Positions 1 to 8,053 of a DNA stretch of 54,289 nucleotides are shown here, piece by piece; within the stretch, counting starts at the first letter, position 1, and each line of letters opens with the position of its first letter. The position numbers and the translations under genes were made by a program. This stretch comes from an uncultured Acetatifactor sp. (GTDB taxonomy: Bacteria; Bacillota; Clostridia; Lachnospirales; Lachnospiraceae), in contig CAJUJN010000026.1 in NCBI GenBank assembly GCA_910586775.1, positions 1-54,289 of the forward strand, read 5' to 3'. The notes under the pieces are model-generated. The model had not been told where the DNA came from. It made no database searches and saw only the letters and a list, made by a program, of their open reading frames with translations.

Positions 1-883
1 TGCCGTCCCCCTTGGTGTTCGCCATCAGGGTCGTCACCAGCTTCAAAATGTCCTTTTCGTCATGGATATAGGCGAAAGGATTGTAGTGCATCGACTTCTT
101 GAAGTTGATGGTGTTGAAAATCTTGATGCGGTACTTGTTCCGCACCAGGACGGCCCCGCACTCCTCGACGATCCCCCCTTTCGGATCAGTGACAACATAC
201 GATGAGTGCATCTGCATAAGGTTCGGTTTTACAAAAAACCTCGTCTTGCCGGAACCTGTGCCTCCGCTGATGAAAATGTTATATTTTGCCTTTACCAGGA
301 GTTCCAGATTGTCTGCGATCTTCTGCGTGATAGAGCCGTACCGTATCAGCTTCTCTATGGTCATGGGCTCCGACGAAAATTTACGAATAGTGACCGTGGG
401 ACCACATCGGGCAATAGGAGGCAGGACTACGTTCACGCGGGAGCCGTCTTCCAGTCTGGTGTCGCAGATCGGATTGGCCTGGTTTACTTCACGCCCGGCC
501 TTGCCCACAATCCTCTGTATCACATCCACCAGCTTACGCTCATCTTCAAACTCTTTGTCCAACTTGCGGAGCCGTCCGTTCTGCTCGATAAAAATATGCT
601 TTGGCCCGTTAATCATGACCTCCGTTATGGTATCATCCTTTATGATGGAATCCAACAGGCCAAGTCCGCGTATGGAACTGTAGACCTGCTCCACAATGGA
701 TACCCGCTGCTCGATGGGCAGATAACGTCCCTGCAGATACTGCTCCGTAATCTCCTCCACCTTCTCCTCCAGCTCCTCGTCTTCGTACTGGCTTAAGGAA
801 AAATTGTCTGATATGTACTCTCTGATGTCCTTTACAATTTTCTGTTCATCATTAAAGTCCACCCCACTCCCCCTCTCTGTCAT
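1..883 (-). CDS. CpaF/TadA-type secretion ATPase running in frame into a VirD4/TcpA-type coupling protein (chimera, runs off the left edge)
   Basis: The start is the ATG at 881-883. It overlaps the tadZ stop by ATGA, which indicates translational coupling. Residues about 20-213 read as a CpaF/TadA (type II/IV secretion) ATPase: an N-terminal helical domain, then VMINGPKHIFIEQNGRL, LEDGSRVNVVLPP and TVTIRKF, ending in the Walker A ISGGTGSGKT with its Lys at residue 213. A genuine CpaF would continue with Walker B and hexamer contacts. Here the same frame instead continues as RFFVKPNLMQ, YVVTDPKGG and INFKKSMHYNPFAYI, which is typical of VirD4/TraG-type conjugative coupling proteins of Clostridial elements. 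The frame check is exact from 883 to 185. Both families share the P-loop, so the switch sits in the shared motif. It may be a real recombination or an assembly chimera. The reading is confident; the biological reality is not. Confidence 0.8.
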   Translation of the reverse strand, partial: MTERGSGVDFNDEQKIVKDIREYISDNFSLSQYEDEELEEKVEEITEQYLQGRYLPIEQRVSIVEQVYSSIRGLGLLDSIIKDDTITEVMINGPKHIFIEQNGRLRKLDKEFEDERKLVDVIQRIVGKAGREVNQANPICDTRLEDGSRVNVVLPPIARCGPTVTIRKFSSEPMTIEKLIRYGSITQKIADNLELLVKAKYNIFISGGTGSGKTRFFVKPNLMQMHSSYVVTDPKGGIVEECGAVLVRNKYRIKIFNTINFKKSMHYNPFAYIHDEKDILKLVTTLMANTKGDG

Positions 884-1937
884 TCAAGGCTACGAAACAC
901 ATCCTGTTCGGAAATTTTCACGCACAGCTGGCGGGGCGAACATTCCTCGAACCGCTTTATCCCGCCGATTTGCCGGATGCCGGACTCCTTCAGCTTCACG
1001 GAGTTTCTGCTGCTGAAACGATTGTACAGGATACCTGTGTCATACATCCGCCTCCCTTCCCCCTGTTCCTCCAGAATATCCATTGATCTGAGCATTCTGG
1101 CGGTTTTATCGTTTGCCGTCACACTGCCGTCAGAGACAAACACCACATTGCTGCAATTCTGAAAAAGATTCAGCAGCTCCTTACCAAACTGCATACTGAT
1201 GTCCAGAATCACATAGTCATATCCGCAGGAAGACTTCAGTTCCGCAATAATCCGACTGATTTCCTCCGGCTTCAGTTCGAGCATGTCCAGAGCCGTATTG
1301 GGCGCCGAGAAGAAAAATGCACCTGATGTATCCTGTTTTACCAGGCTTTCCAGCTTCAGTGACAGATTTGCTTTTCTGCTTTTTACCGCGTAGATGATAT
1401 CGCTGAAATTACCCTGTCCCTCGCCTCTGAAAAAACCGTCCGCATTTCCAAGAATCTCCAGATTCAGATAAACCGCCTTTTCCCCCTCCCTGCAAAATAC
1501 ATGGCGCAGCCCATGGCAGCGGAAGTACAGCCCACGCCGCCGGCAGCCCCCGTAAACAAAATAACCCGTCCCCTGCCCTCCAGGCCGCTTCCGGTAATTG
1601 CCACTGTCTTTTCCGCAAAAATATTCAGTATCTGCTTGTAAATCAGTTCCGCCTTCTGAAACTTGCAGAGGGCAGGCTCGCCTCTTAGGGATTCGATATC
1701 CGAAGAATGCACCAGATAGGCAAATCCGCACCTTGGAGGCACCTTCTGTGTATCAATTTCAAATGCGTCGCCCGCAAGGAACACATCTATCCTGGACGCC
1801 GCCAGTGTGCGGTAAATACCCTCTTCTGATGTGAAGGAATAAATCTCCAGCTTGTCCATATACTTTGTATTAAAGACGGCAGTAATACGGTTCAGATATG
1901 ATTTATCATCCTCCAGAATTACCAGTCTGATTTTCAT
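880..1937 (-). pseudogene. TadZ/CpaE-like pilus-localisation ATPase, one-base frameshift
   Basis: TadZ/CpaE proteins have an N-terminal receiver-like domain and a MinD-like ATPase, and they place the tad secretion machine at a cell site. The start ATG at 1935-1937 follows AGGAGG. Residues 1-110 look receiver-like (LVILEDDKSYLNRI). They are followed by the deviant P-loop FTGAAGGVGCTSAA, which lacks the usual signature Lys; this is common in TadZ. The frame breaks in a G5A4 run (top strand 1478-1486), and the second half resumes one frame over (AVYLNLEILGNADG, YDYVILDISMQFG, VVFVSDGSV) to the stop at 880. Adding one base in the run restores a single ORF of about 352 aa. The gene is therefore either a recent pseudogene, phase-variable, or a homopolymer sequencing error. 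It is directly coupled to the downstream cpaF. Confidence 0.85.
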
Positions 1938-2052
1938 AGGGACCTCCTGATTAAGTCGTTGCGCGGCCACACAAATTACGTACCCGACAATCACGTAAAG
2001 TCTTTTCGACGCACCCGGAATATGTATGAATATCCATACATATTTTTCGTAT

Positions 2053-2081
2053 ATTATACTCGGATATTTATACATAGTCAA
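2053..2081 (-). promoter_or_regulatory. Sigma-A promoter of tadZ-cpaF
   Basis: On the minus strand, TTGACT (2081-2076) and TATAAT (2058-2053) are separated by exactly 17 bp. This lies about 115 bp upstream of the tadZ ATG, which has its own AGGAGG. It is a near-consensus match. Confidence 0.8.
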
Positions 2082-2181
2082 GCCATTTTTTTCAACTTAC
2101 AATTATAAGAAAATCAGCCGCTATTGCCATAGCAGGAACCGAAAACCGCTAATTTCAAGCAAATATAAGGAGTTACAAATT

Positions 2182-2388
2182 TTGATAAGCTACGCCCCGC
2201 TATTCAGGACAATGAAAAAAAAGCACATAACCTCCTACCGTCTGGAAAAGATGGGTTTTTCGAGAGCGACCTACTATTCTATCCAAAAGGGTAACAGTAT
2301 TTCCACCAACACAATAAATCAATTATGCAAACTTCTGGGTTGTAATGTGACAGACATTATCGAATATATTGATGAAGACAAAGGATAA
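2182..2388 (+). CDS. Small XRE/Cro-type DNA-binding protein (HTH_26-like), 68 aa
   Basis: A compact helix-turn-helix repressor of the HTH_26/YozG type. Its core contains SYRLEKMGFSRATYYSIQKG, then ISTNTINQLCKLLGC and the closing NVTDIIEYI. An upstream ATG in the same frame (2026) would add a low-complexity, AT-rich 52-residue extension with no family match. The TTG at 2182 instead has AAGGAG at 2167-2172 with 9-nt spacing, and gives the expected family start (ISYAPLFRTM). It is divergent from tadZ, with the tadZ promoter in between, so it could regulate that operon; this is inference from position only. Confidence 0.8.
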   Translation: MISYAPLFRTMKKKHITSYRLEKMGFSRATYYSIQKGNSISTNTINQLCKLLGCNVTDIIEYIDEDKG

Positions 2389-2430
2389 AAGCAGATACCC
2401 CCATATCGGACACTGGTATCTGCTTTCTAT
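2388..2430. terminator. Bidirectional hairpin between the XRE gene and the MATE gene
   Basis: Perfect 12-bp arms AAAGCAGATACC (2388-2399) and GGTATCTGCTTT (2415-2426) with a 15-nt loop. It lies between two convergent genes and has A/T ends on both sides. Confidence 0.75.
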
Positions 2431-2499
2431 GTTTTATCAGAAATATTTTTCTGGTATGCAGTGGCCTTTTCAGAACGGCATATGGCCGCTGCATCTCAT

Positions 2500-3876
2500 T
2501 CAGACAGCCTTTTCCTTCCATTTTCCGCGCTTGTAGAAGAAAAAGGTAACCACTGCTCCCAACACCCATGAAACCAACAGGGAGATGAAGATACACTCCT
2601 GCCGTCCGCCCGGAAATTCCGGAGACCTGGTCAGAAAAGCAATGCCATAGGCAATGGGAACACGGATCAGAAGCGTTGTAGCTATGGAAATCCACATAGG
2701 CGTCATGGTATCTCCCGCGCCGCGCATCACGCCCGACAAACTCTGAGTAACAGCCATGGCAATATAGCCCGCTGCCAGTATGCCCATCATCTCCCTGCTC
2801 AGCTCCACCAGTTCCGGTGTCTTGGTAAAGATGCCCATCAGCGATTTCCCGAACAGCAAAATCAGTCCCGTGAGTACCGCCGATACCGTCATGGCAATTA
2901 CGGTTCCCTGCTTCGCCCCCTTCTCCACTCTGTCGTACATCTTTGCCCCCACATTCTGTCCCGCATATGTAGTCAGAGCCGTTCCGAAGGAAAAGTTCGG
3001 CATCATGGCAAAGCCGTCCACACGCATGACGATTACGTTTGCAGCGATGAACATTTCCCCGAAACTGTTGGTCAGGGACTGTACCACAATCATAGCCATG
3101 GAGAAAATTGCCTGGGTAATGCCGGAAGGAAGGCCCAGTCGGATGATTTTCATGGAATGCTTTCTCTGAAGCTTCAGATATGAAGACTTCATATCGAAAA
3201 TCTCTGTCATCCGCATCAGACGCCGGAAGCACAACAGGGCGGAAATCGCCTGCGCAATCGCCGTAGCCAGCGCAACGCCGTTGACTCCCATCCCAAGATT
3301 CGCCACGAACACAAGATCCAGTATGATATTCACCACAGTGGACACCAGCAGGTAAGCAAGCGCAGACATGGAATCCCCCAGTCCGCGCATAATGCCGCTT
3401 AAAATATTGTAATAAGCCAGTCCCCCGGAGCCGATAAACAGAATCAGCAGATAACCATGGCACCAGTCCATAATGGATTCCGGTGTATCCAGCAACTCCA
3501 ACAGCGGTCTGGCCAGAAGAGATGCCACAACCATTACAAAAACTGTAGCGATGGCAGTCAGTGTGATACAGTTCCCGATGGTAGCGGACAGTTCCTCCCG
3601 CTCCTTCGCCCCGAAATACTGAGATACCATAATACCGGCACCCACACTGATTCCCACAAACAGGACGATTAACAGATTCAATATGGGGCCGGCGCTGCCA
3701 ACCGCCGCCAGGGCATTATCCCCCACATAATTACCCACTACCACACTGTCCACAGTATTGTAAAGCTGTTGGGCAATGTTTCCCACCAGCATGGGAACCG
3801 TAAAAAAGACAATCTTCTGCCAGGGGGACCCTTCCGTCATATCCACCGGTTCAAAAAATCTCTTAATCATTTGCAT
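2500..3876 (-). CDS. MATE-family multidrug/Na+ exporter, 458 aa
   Basis: A full-length MATE (NorM/DinF-like) inner-membrane antiporter that exports cationic drugs or metabolites using Na+ or H+. Length matches the usual 440-460. It has twelve hydrophobic segments in two homologous halves. Motifs include FFTVPMLVGNIAQQLYNTVD near residue 30, GPILNLLIVLFVGISVGAG near 65, and a second-half copy with VRVDGFAMMPNFSFGTALTT and QNVGAKMYDRVEKG. The ATG at 3876 has AGGAGG 9 nt upstream. The substrate cannot be read from sequence. The gene is monocistronic, facing the XRE gene across a shared terminator. Confidence 0.93.
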   Translation of the reverse strand: MQMIKRFFEPVDMTEGSPWQKIVFFTVPMLVGNIAQQLYNTVDSVVVGNYVGDNALAAVGSAGPILNLLIVLFVGISVGAGIMVSQYFGAKEREELSATIGNCITLTAIATVFVMVVASLLARPLLELLDTPESIMDWCHGYLLILFIGSGGLAYYNILSGIMRGLGDSMSALAYLLVSTVVNIILDLVFVANLGMGVNGVALATAIAQAISALLCFRRLMRMTEIFDMKSSYLKLQRKHSMKIIRLGLPSGITQAIFSMAMIVVQSLTNSFGEMFIAANVIVMRVDGFAMMPNFSFGTALTTYAGQNVGAKMYDRVEKGAKQGTVIAMTVSAVLTGLILLFGKSLMGIFTKTPELVELSREMMGILAAGYIAMAVTQSLSGVMRGAGDTMTPMWISIATTLLIRVPIAYGIAFLTRSPEFPGGRQECIFISLLVSWVLGAVVTFFFYKRGKWKEKAV

Positions 3877-4008
3877 GTCTAACTACCTCCTGAAAAAATT
3901 TTACTGCCCATTATACACCAGTTTCTCTGTTCTGTCACTCCGGAAATATTTCAGGTATCTGTTTCCGTGATTTATCGAAAATATTTTTTCCGGAATACAG
4001 CCGACGGC

Positions 4009-5508
4009 TTAATGCTGCCTGCTTCTCTTCTGCATACAGCGGATTCCCCCAAATGCCAGCAGAAGCATCAGAACAGATGCCGCGACGGTGAGCCAGGGAT
4101 TCCGGGTAAAGCCCGCCACCAGATAGCCAGCAAAACACACCGCTGCCACCAGTGTGGCATAGGGCAGCTGAGTCTCCACATGACGCAGATGCCCGCACTG
4201 CGCTCCTGTTGATGCCAGGATTGTGGTATCGGAAATGGGCGAACAGTGATCTCCGTAGACGGAACCTGCCAGGGTGGCCCCCAATGCCGGAATCAAAACG
4301 GCTGCTCCCTCCTCTCCTGCACAGAGCATGGATACAATAGGAAGCAGGATTCCGAAGGTTCCCCAGGCCGTACCCATGGAAAAGGACAAAAACGCCGCCA
4401 CCGCAAATACGATGGCCGGCAGAAGGCTCATGGACAAGTTGACAGCAGTTACAAAATTGCTGACAAACGGCCCTGTTCCGATCATTTCCCGGCATACCCC
4501 GCCCAGTGCCCATGCCAGAATCAGTATGGTGAGAGCCGAAATCATCGTCTGGATGCCGTCAATGATCCCTGCCATAAATTCCCGCAGGCTCATCAGCTTC
4601 CGGGGAAGATACATAACCATTGCCACCAGCAGCGCTGCAAAAGTGCCCAGCGTAAGCCCGGCTGTCGGGTTTTCTCCTATTGCTTCCGCAAAGGAGTGTC
4701 CCTCAAAATAGCCTCCCACATAAGCCATGCCCAGAATGGAGCAGATGATCAGTGTCAGTATCGGCAACACCAGATCAGGCACAGTGCCTTTCTTCACGGC
4801 ATCCCCGCCCTTCTGCTCTGCCCCGCCGCCCTCCTGACGTTCTGCCTCCGCCTTCTTCATGGGACCAAAGTCAAAGTTGGCAGCACTTACGAAAAATACC
4901 ATGACGATGGTCAGAATTGCGTACAGATTATAGGGAATCGTCCGGATAAAAGCATTCAGTCCGCCCGCTTCCTCTACCTCAGACGCTACTGCCACAGCCC
5001 AGCTGGAAATGGGCGCGATGATACAGACCGGCGCAGCCGTAGCGTCCAGGAGATAAGCCAGCTTTTCCCTCGATATCTTACATTTGTCAGTGACAGGCCG
5101 CATGACGGTTCCCACAGTGAGACAGTTAAAACCGTCATCCACAAATATCAACAGCCCCAACAACGCAGTGGCCAGCTTGGCGCTGACAGGCTTTTTAATC
5201 CGTTTTCCCACCCATTTTCCGTAGGCATCGGAACCGCCGGACCTGGACACTGTCACTACCAGAGAACCCAGAAGTACCAGGAAAATGATCATGTAGCCGT
5301 TTTCCCCGATTTTCGCCGCAATCATGTCAAATATATATGTAACCGCCTGCAGAATATCCCCGCCTGTAAAAAAGCAGTATACACACATACCCGTAAAAAT
5401 TCCCAGGAACAGAGATGAGTATACCTCCTTGCTGATCAGAGCCAGCGTAATTGCAATCAGCGGCGGCAGAATGGACAGCCATCCCGCCTCTATCATCACC
5501 ACATCCAT
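4009..5508 (-). CDS. NhaC-family Na+/H+ antiporter, 499 aa
   Basis: A polytopic NhaC-type antiporter (IT superfamily). Related members exchange Na+/H+ or amino acid-type substrates such as malate/lactate. It has about twelve membrane spans, among them LLIFVDDGFNCLTVGTVMRP, and the C-terminal SVYGDHCSPISDTTILAST, a hallmark of this family with its conserved Asp/His/Ser residues. The frame opens upstream at 5547, but the ATG at 5508 (MDVVMIEAGW) has GGAGG 8 nt upstream and gives the standard N terminus. A charged loop near residue 240 (EAERQEGG, AVKKGT) separates the halves. The transported ion is uncertain. Confidence 0.88.
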   Translation of the reverse strand: MDVVMIEAGWLSILPPLIAITLALISKEVYSSLFLGIFTGMCVYCFFTGGDILQAVTYIFDMIAAKIGENGYMIIFLVLLGSLVVTVSRSGGSDAYGKWVGKRIKKPVSAKLATALLGLLIFVDDGFNCLTVGTVMRPVTDKCKISREKLAYLLDATAAPVCIIAPISSWAVAVASEVEEAGGLNAFIRTIPYNLYAILTIVMVFFVSAANFDFGPMKKAEAERQEGGGAEQKGGDAVKKGTVPDLVLPILTLIICSILGMAYVGGYFEGHSFAEAIGENPTAGLTLGTFAALLVAMVMYLPRKLMSLREFMAGIIDGIQTMISALTILILAWALGGVCREMIGTGPFVSNFVTAVNLSMSLLPAIVFAVAAFLSFSMGTAWGTFGILLPIVSMLCAGEEGAAVLIPALGATLAGSVYGDHCSPISDTTILASTGAQCGHLRHVETQLPYATLVAAVCFAGYLVAGFTRNPWLTVAASVLMLLLAFGGIRCMQKRSRQH

Positions 5509-5648
5509 ATCATATTCCTCCCTGCATACTGTCCGCACACCGGACATTTGATAGCGGTACCTGCCCGGACCGCTGCCCCAAGCAGCACCTTCTTTCTATC
5601 CTGCACGCTTCTGCCCGTTTTGTCAACCGGAAAATACACGGTCTCTTT

Positions 5649-6110
5649 TTATGATTTTTCCATGATACGCACCGGCTGCGAAACCACCGTACAATTATCC
5701 GGAACATCCGTATTCACTACGGCTCCCGCACCTATTTTTACATGGTTTCCGATTTTGATGTCACCAAGTATAACGGCTCCCGCGCCAATGAGGCAGCCGC
5801 TCCCAATCACCGGTGCTTTCCGGTTGACTTCTCCGATAGTTACATTCTGATAAATCCAACACCCTTCTCCAATGACAGCAAAGCGCGATATGAAAATCCC
5901 GTGCAGCCCATGCGGAAGAGTGGGAATCCCCCTGAACACGGTATCCGGACCCACATACCCTCCGTGGCGGTGGGCACTCCGGCTCATAAGAAACGTCAGG
6001 ATATCCCTGAAACAACCGTTTTTCGCCTTCTTCTGCAGGCGGTACAGTCTCCAGAAATGCTTCAGATTGTCACCTCTTGAATAGTCGATTATGTCTCTTC
6101 TTATGCCCAT
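5649..6110 (-). CDS. Left-handed beta-helix (hexapeptide) acyltransferase, serine acetyltransferase-like, 153 aa
   Basis: A trimeric hexapeptide-repeat acyltransferase. An N-terminal helical part (residues 1-60) precedes a beta-helix with imperfect [LIV]-G-x4 turns: ISRFAVIGEGCWIYQNVTIG, VIGSGCLIGAGAVILGDI and IGNHVKIGAGAVV, closing with VVNTDVPDNCTVVSQPVRIM. That ending is typical of CysE and of capsule/LPS O-acetyltransferases. At 153 aa it is shorter than CysE (about 230) and lacks the long CysE N-terminal domain, so a sugar O-acetyltransferase role is as likely as serine acetylation. The ATG at 6110 follows a weak purine tract. No biosynthetic neighbours indicate the substrate. Confidence 0.8.
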   Translation of the reverse strand: MGIRRDIIDYSRGDNLKHFWRLYRLQKKAKNGCFRDILTFLMSRSAHRHGGYVGPDTVFRGIPTLPHGLHGIFISRFAVIGEGCWIYQNVTIGEVNRKAPVIGSGCLIGAGAVILGDIKIGNHVKIGAGAVVNTDVPDNCTVVSQPVRIMEKS

Positions 6111-6291
6111 AATTGTCTCCCTGTATCTTGTATTCTTTTATCCTCTGCCCCCTGAACGGTAATCCTTTTTTGCCGCCCCTTGCTGTTTTTCACATAAACC
6201 CGGGTATCATTTTTGATATAACTTCCCTTTCTGTTTTTACAAATCGAAAGAGAATCCAATGAGGCAGTAAACAATATTGGCAAAAAGGAAT

Positions 6292-6326
6292 GGGATGCGT
6301 ACCTACGTGAAAACGCATCCCTTTTT
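6292..6326. terminator. Hairpin downstream of uxaA
   Basis: GGGATGCGT (6292-6300) pairs with ACGCATCCC (6313-6321) and is followed by TTTTT on the plus strand. A run of A residues also lies on the other side, so it may act in both directions. It separates uxaA from the acyltransferase gene. The rest of 6111-6442 contains no gene I can support. Confidence 0.6.
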
Positions 6327-6442
6327 GATTATCACTTGTCTTAATCCCCCACTGCCTTCAGCTTCGTCTTTGCCGGTTTCAAGATCACATCCGCCACACA
6401 ATCGCTGATATGCTCCCCCTGATAAAAGTACCCTACCTGTCT

Positions 6443-8053
6443 TTACAATGTCACGCCCTGCTTAAAAATAGCCATATCATGGTACCCTGCCTCTTCGCTG
6501 CAGACCTTCCTTCCGGACGCAACCTCGACTACATAATTAAACAGTCTCTCGGCCTCTTCTTCCATACCTTTATCTTCCGCCAGCACGCCTGCATTGTAAT
6601 CGATCCAGTTGGATTTCTTTCCTGCCAGAGCAGAATTGGTGGAAATCTTCACCGTGGGCACCGGAGACGCAAAAGGAGTCCCGCGCCCTGTGGTAAAGAG
6701 CACGATATGCGCCCCGGCAGCCGCCAGGGCCGTGGCAGCCACCAGGTCATTGCCCGGCGCGCTGAGAAGATTCAGGCCCCTGGCCCGGACCCGCTCTCCA
6801 TACTGCATCACTCCCATAACCGGAGCCGAGCCCGATTTCTGGGTGCAGCCCAGGGATTTATCCTCCAGCGTGGAGATTCCGCCCTTTTTATTGCCCGGGG
6901 AAGGATTCTCATAAATTGTCTGATTGTGGCTCTTAAAATAATTTTTAAAGTCATTGATCAGAGCCACTGTCTGGTGAAACAGCTCCTCATTGGCGCAGCG
7001 GTTCATGAGAATCGTCTCCGCGCCGAACATTTCCGGTACCTCGGTCAGGATAGTGGTGCCGCCTTCCGCAATCAGCCTGTCGGAAAAACGCCCCACCAGC
7101 GGATTGGCCGTAATGCCGGAGAGCCCGTCGCTGCCTCCGCATTTCATGCCGATCACCAGCCTGTCCACGCTGACGGGCTCCCGTTTGAATGAAGACGCAT
7201 AGCTGATAAGGCTTTCAATGATCTCCAGCGCCTCCGCCACTTCATCCTCGCAATCCTGAGCCACCAGAAATTTCACCCTGTTTTCATCGTATTCGCCGAT
7301 ATAGGGCTTCAGCACTTCGATATTGCTGTTCTCACATCCCAACCCCAGCACCAGCACGCCTCCGGCATTGGGATGTTTTACCAGATCAGCCAGAATCTGT
7401 CTCGTGTGCTCCTGGTCCTCTCCCATCTGGGAGCAGCCGTAGGGATGCGGAAAGGCTATGACTTCATCCACGCTTCCCTTTTCGAAAGCCCCCGCCTTTG
7501 AAGCAAGTCTCATATTTGCCTTGTTTGCAATGGAGGAGGCCACATTGTTCACACAGCCCACGGTAGGGATGATCCAGATTTCGTTACGAACGCCCACCTG
7601 CCCGTCAGGACGCCGGAATCCCATGAATGTCGCCCTGTTACCGCTACGGCCGGACGATTTTCCTGACAAAGAAACGCTCCTGCCAATTTCCGGAATCTGA
7701 CATCCTTCCTCCCAAACCTGTCGGCATGCTACACCGTCATTCTGCCCTTCACATACCGGGAAAACCGGTTCATACGTATATTCCAGCAAATCTCCCAACG
7801 CCGTCTTCAGATTATGGGTATGTATCCAGGTGCCTGCCTTTACGGTTTCCTTCGTATTTCCGATACGGAACCCGTACTTGATAACCTCGCCGCCTTCAGG
7901 AATGTCGCAGATTGCCATCTTGTGCCCGGCGGGAATTTCCTCCAGGGCAACCACGCTTTTCATGGCACCATTGCACAATTTCTCCCCTGCCGGGATTGTC
8001 CTCAGCGCCACCACTACATTGTCATTGTCGTTTATCTTTATGAAATCCTGCAT
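6443..8053 (-). CDS. uxaA: Altronate dehydratase UxaA, 536 aa
   Basis: Catalyses D-altronate to 2-keto-3-deoxy-D-gluconate (hexuronate catabolism). The N-terminal SAF domain (residues 1-95) includes VVVALRTIPAGEKL and IHTHNLKTALGDLL. The UxaA/GarD catalytic body follows, with FMGFRRPDGQVGVRNEIWII, HPYGCSQMGED, GGVLVLGLGCENSN, GMKCGGSDGLSGITANPLVG and LFTTGRGTPFASPVPTVKIS. Cys residues in the HPYGCSQ and GLGCEN blocks fit the iron centre of the family. The true start is the ATG at 8053. It lies inside the 3' end of uxaB (16-nt overlap), so the pair is translationally coupled. The protein is slightly longer than Escherichia coli UxaA (495 aa). The upstream in-frame extension to 8200 only reads uxaB out of frame. 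Confidence 0.96.
   Translation of the reverse strand: MQDFIKINDNDNVVVALRTIPAGEKLCNGAMKSVVALEEIPAGHKMAICDIPEGGEVIKYGFRIGNTKETVKAGTWIHTHNLKTALGDLLEYTYEPVFPVCEGQNDGVACRQVWEEGCQIPEIGRSVSLSGKSSGRSGNRATFMGFRRPDGQVGVRNEIWIIPTVGCVNNVASSIANKANMRLASKAGAFEKGSVDEVIAFPHPYGCSQMGEDQEHTRQILADLVKHPNAGGVLVLGLGCENSNIEVLKPYIGEYDENRVKFLVAQDCEDEVAEALEIIESLISYASSFKREPVSVDRLVIGMKCGGSDGLSGITANPLVGRFSDRLIAEGGTTILTEVPEMFGAETILMNRCANEELFHQTVALINDFKNYFKSHNQTIYENPSPGNKKGGISTLEDKSLGCTQKSGSAPVMGVMQYGERVRARGLNLLSAPGNDLVAATALAAAGAHIVLFTTGRGTPFASPVPTVKISTNSALAGKKSNWIDYNAGVLAEDKGMEEEAERLFNYVVEVASGRKVCSEEAGYHDMAIFKQGVTL

Noticed and set aside
2357..3463. 368-codon minus frame overlapping the MATE gene
   Set aside because: An alternative frame of the same strand; it extends across the terminator and has no family match.
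4246..5418. 390-codon plus-strand frame opposite the NhaC antiporter
   Set aside because: Antisense shadow of a polytopic membrane protein, rich in His, Gln and Arg with no domain.
6101..6283. 60-codon minus ORF upstream of the acyltransferase
   Set aside because: No ribosome site and a Lys/Arg-rich composition without a family; it overlaps the next start.
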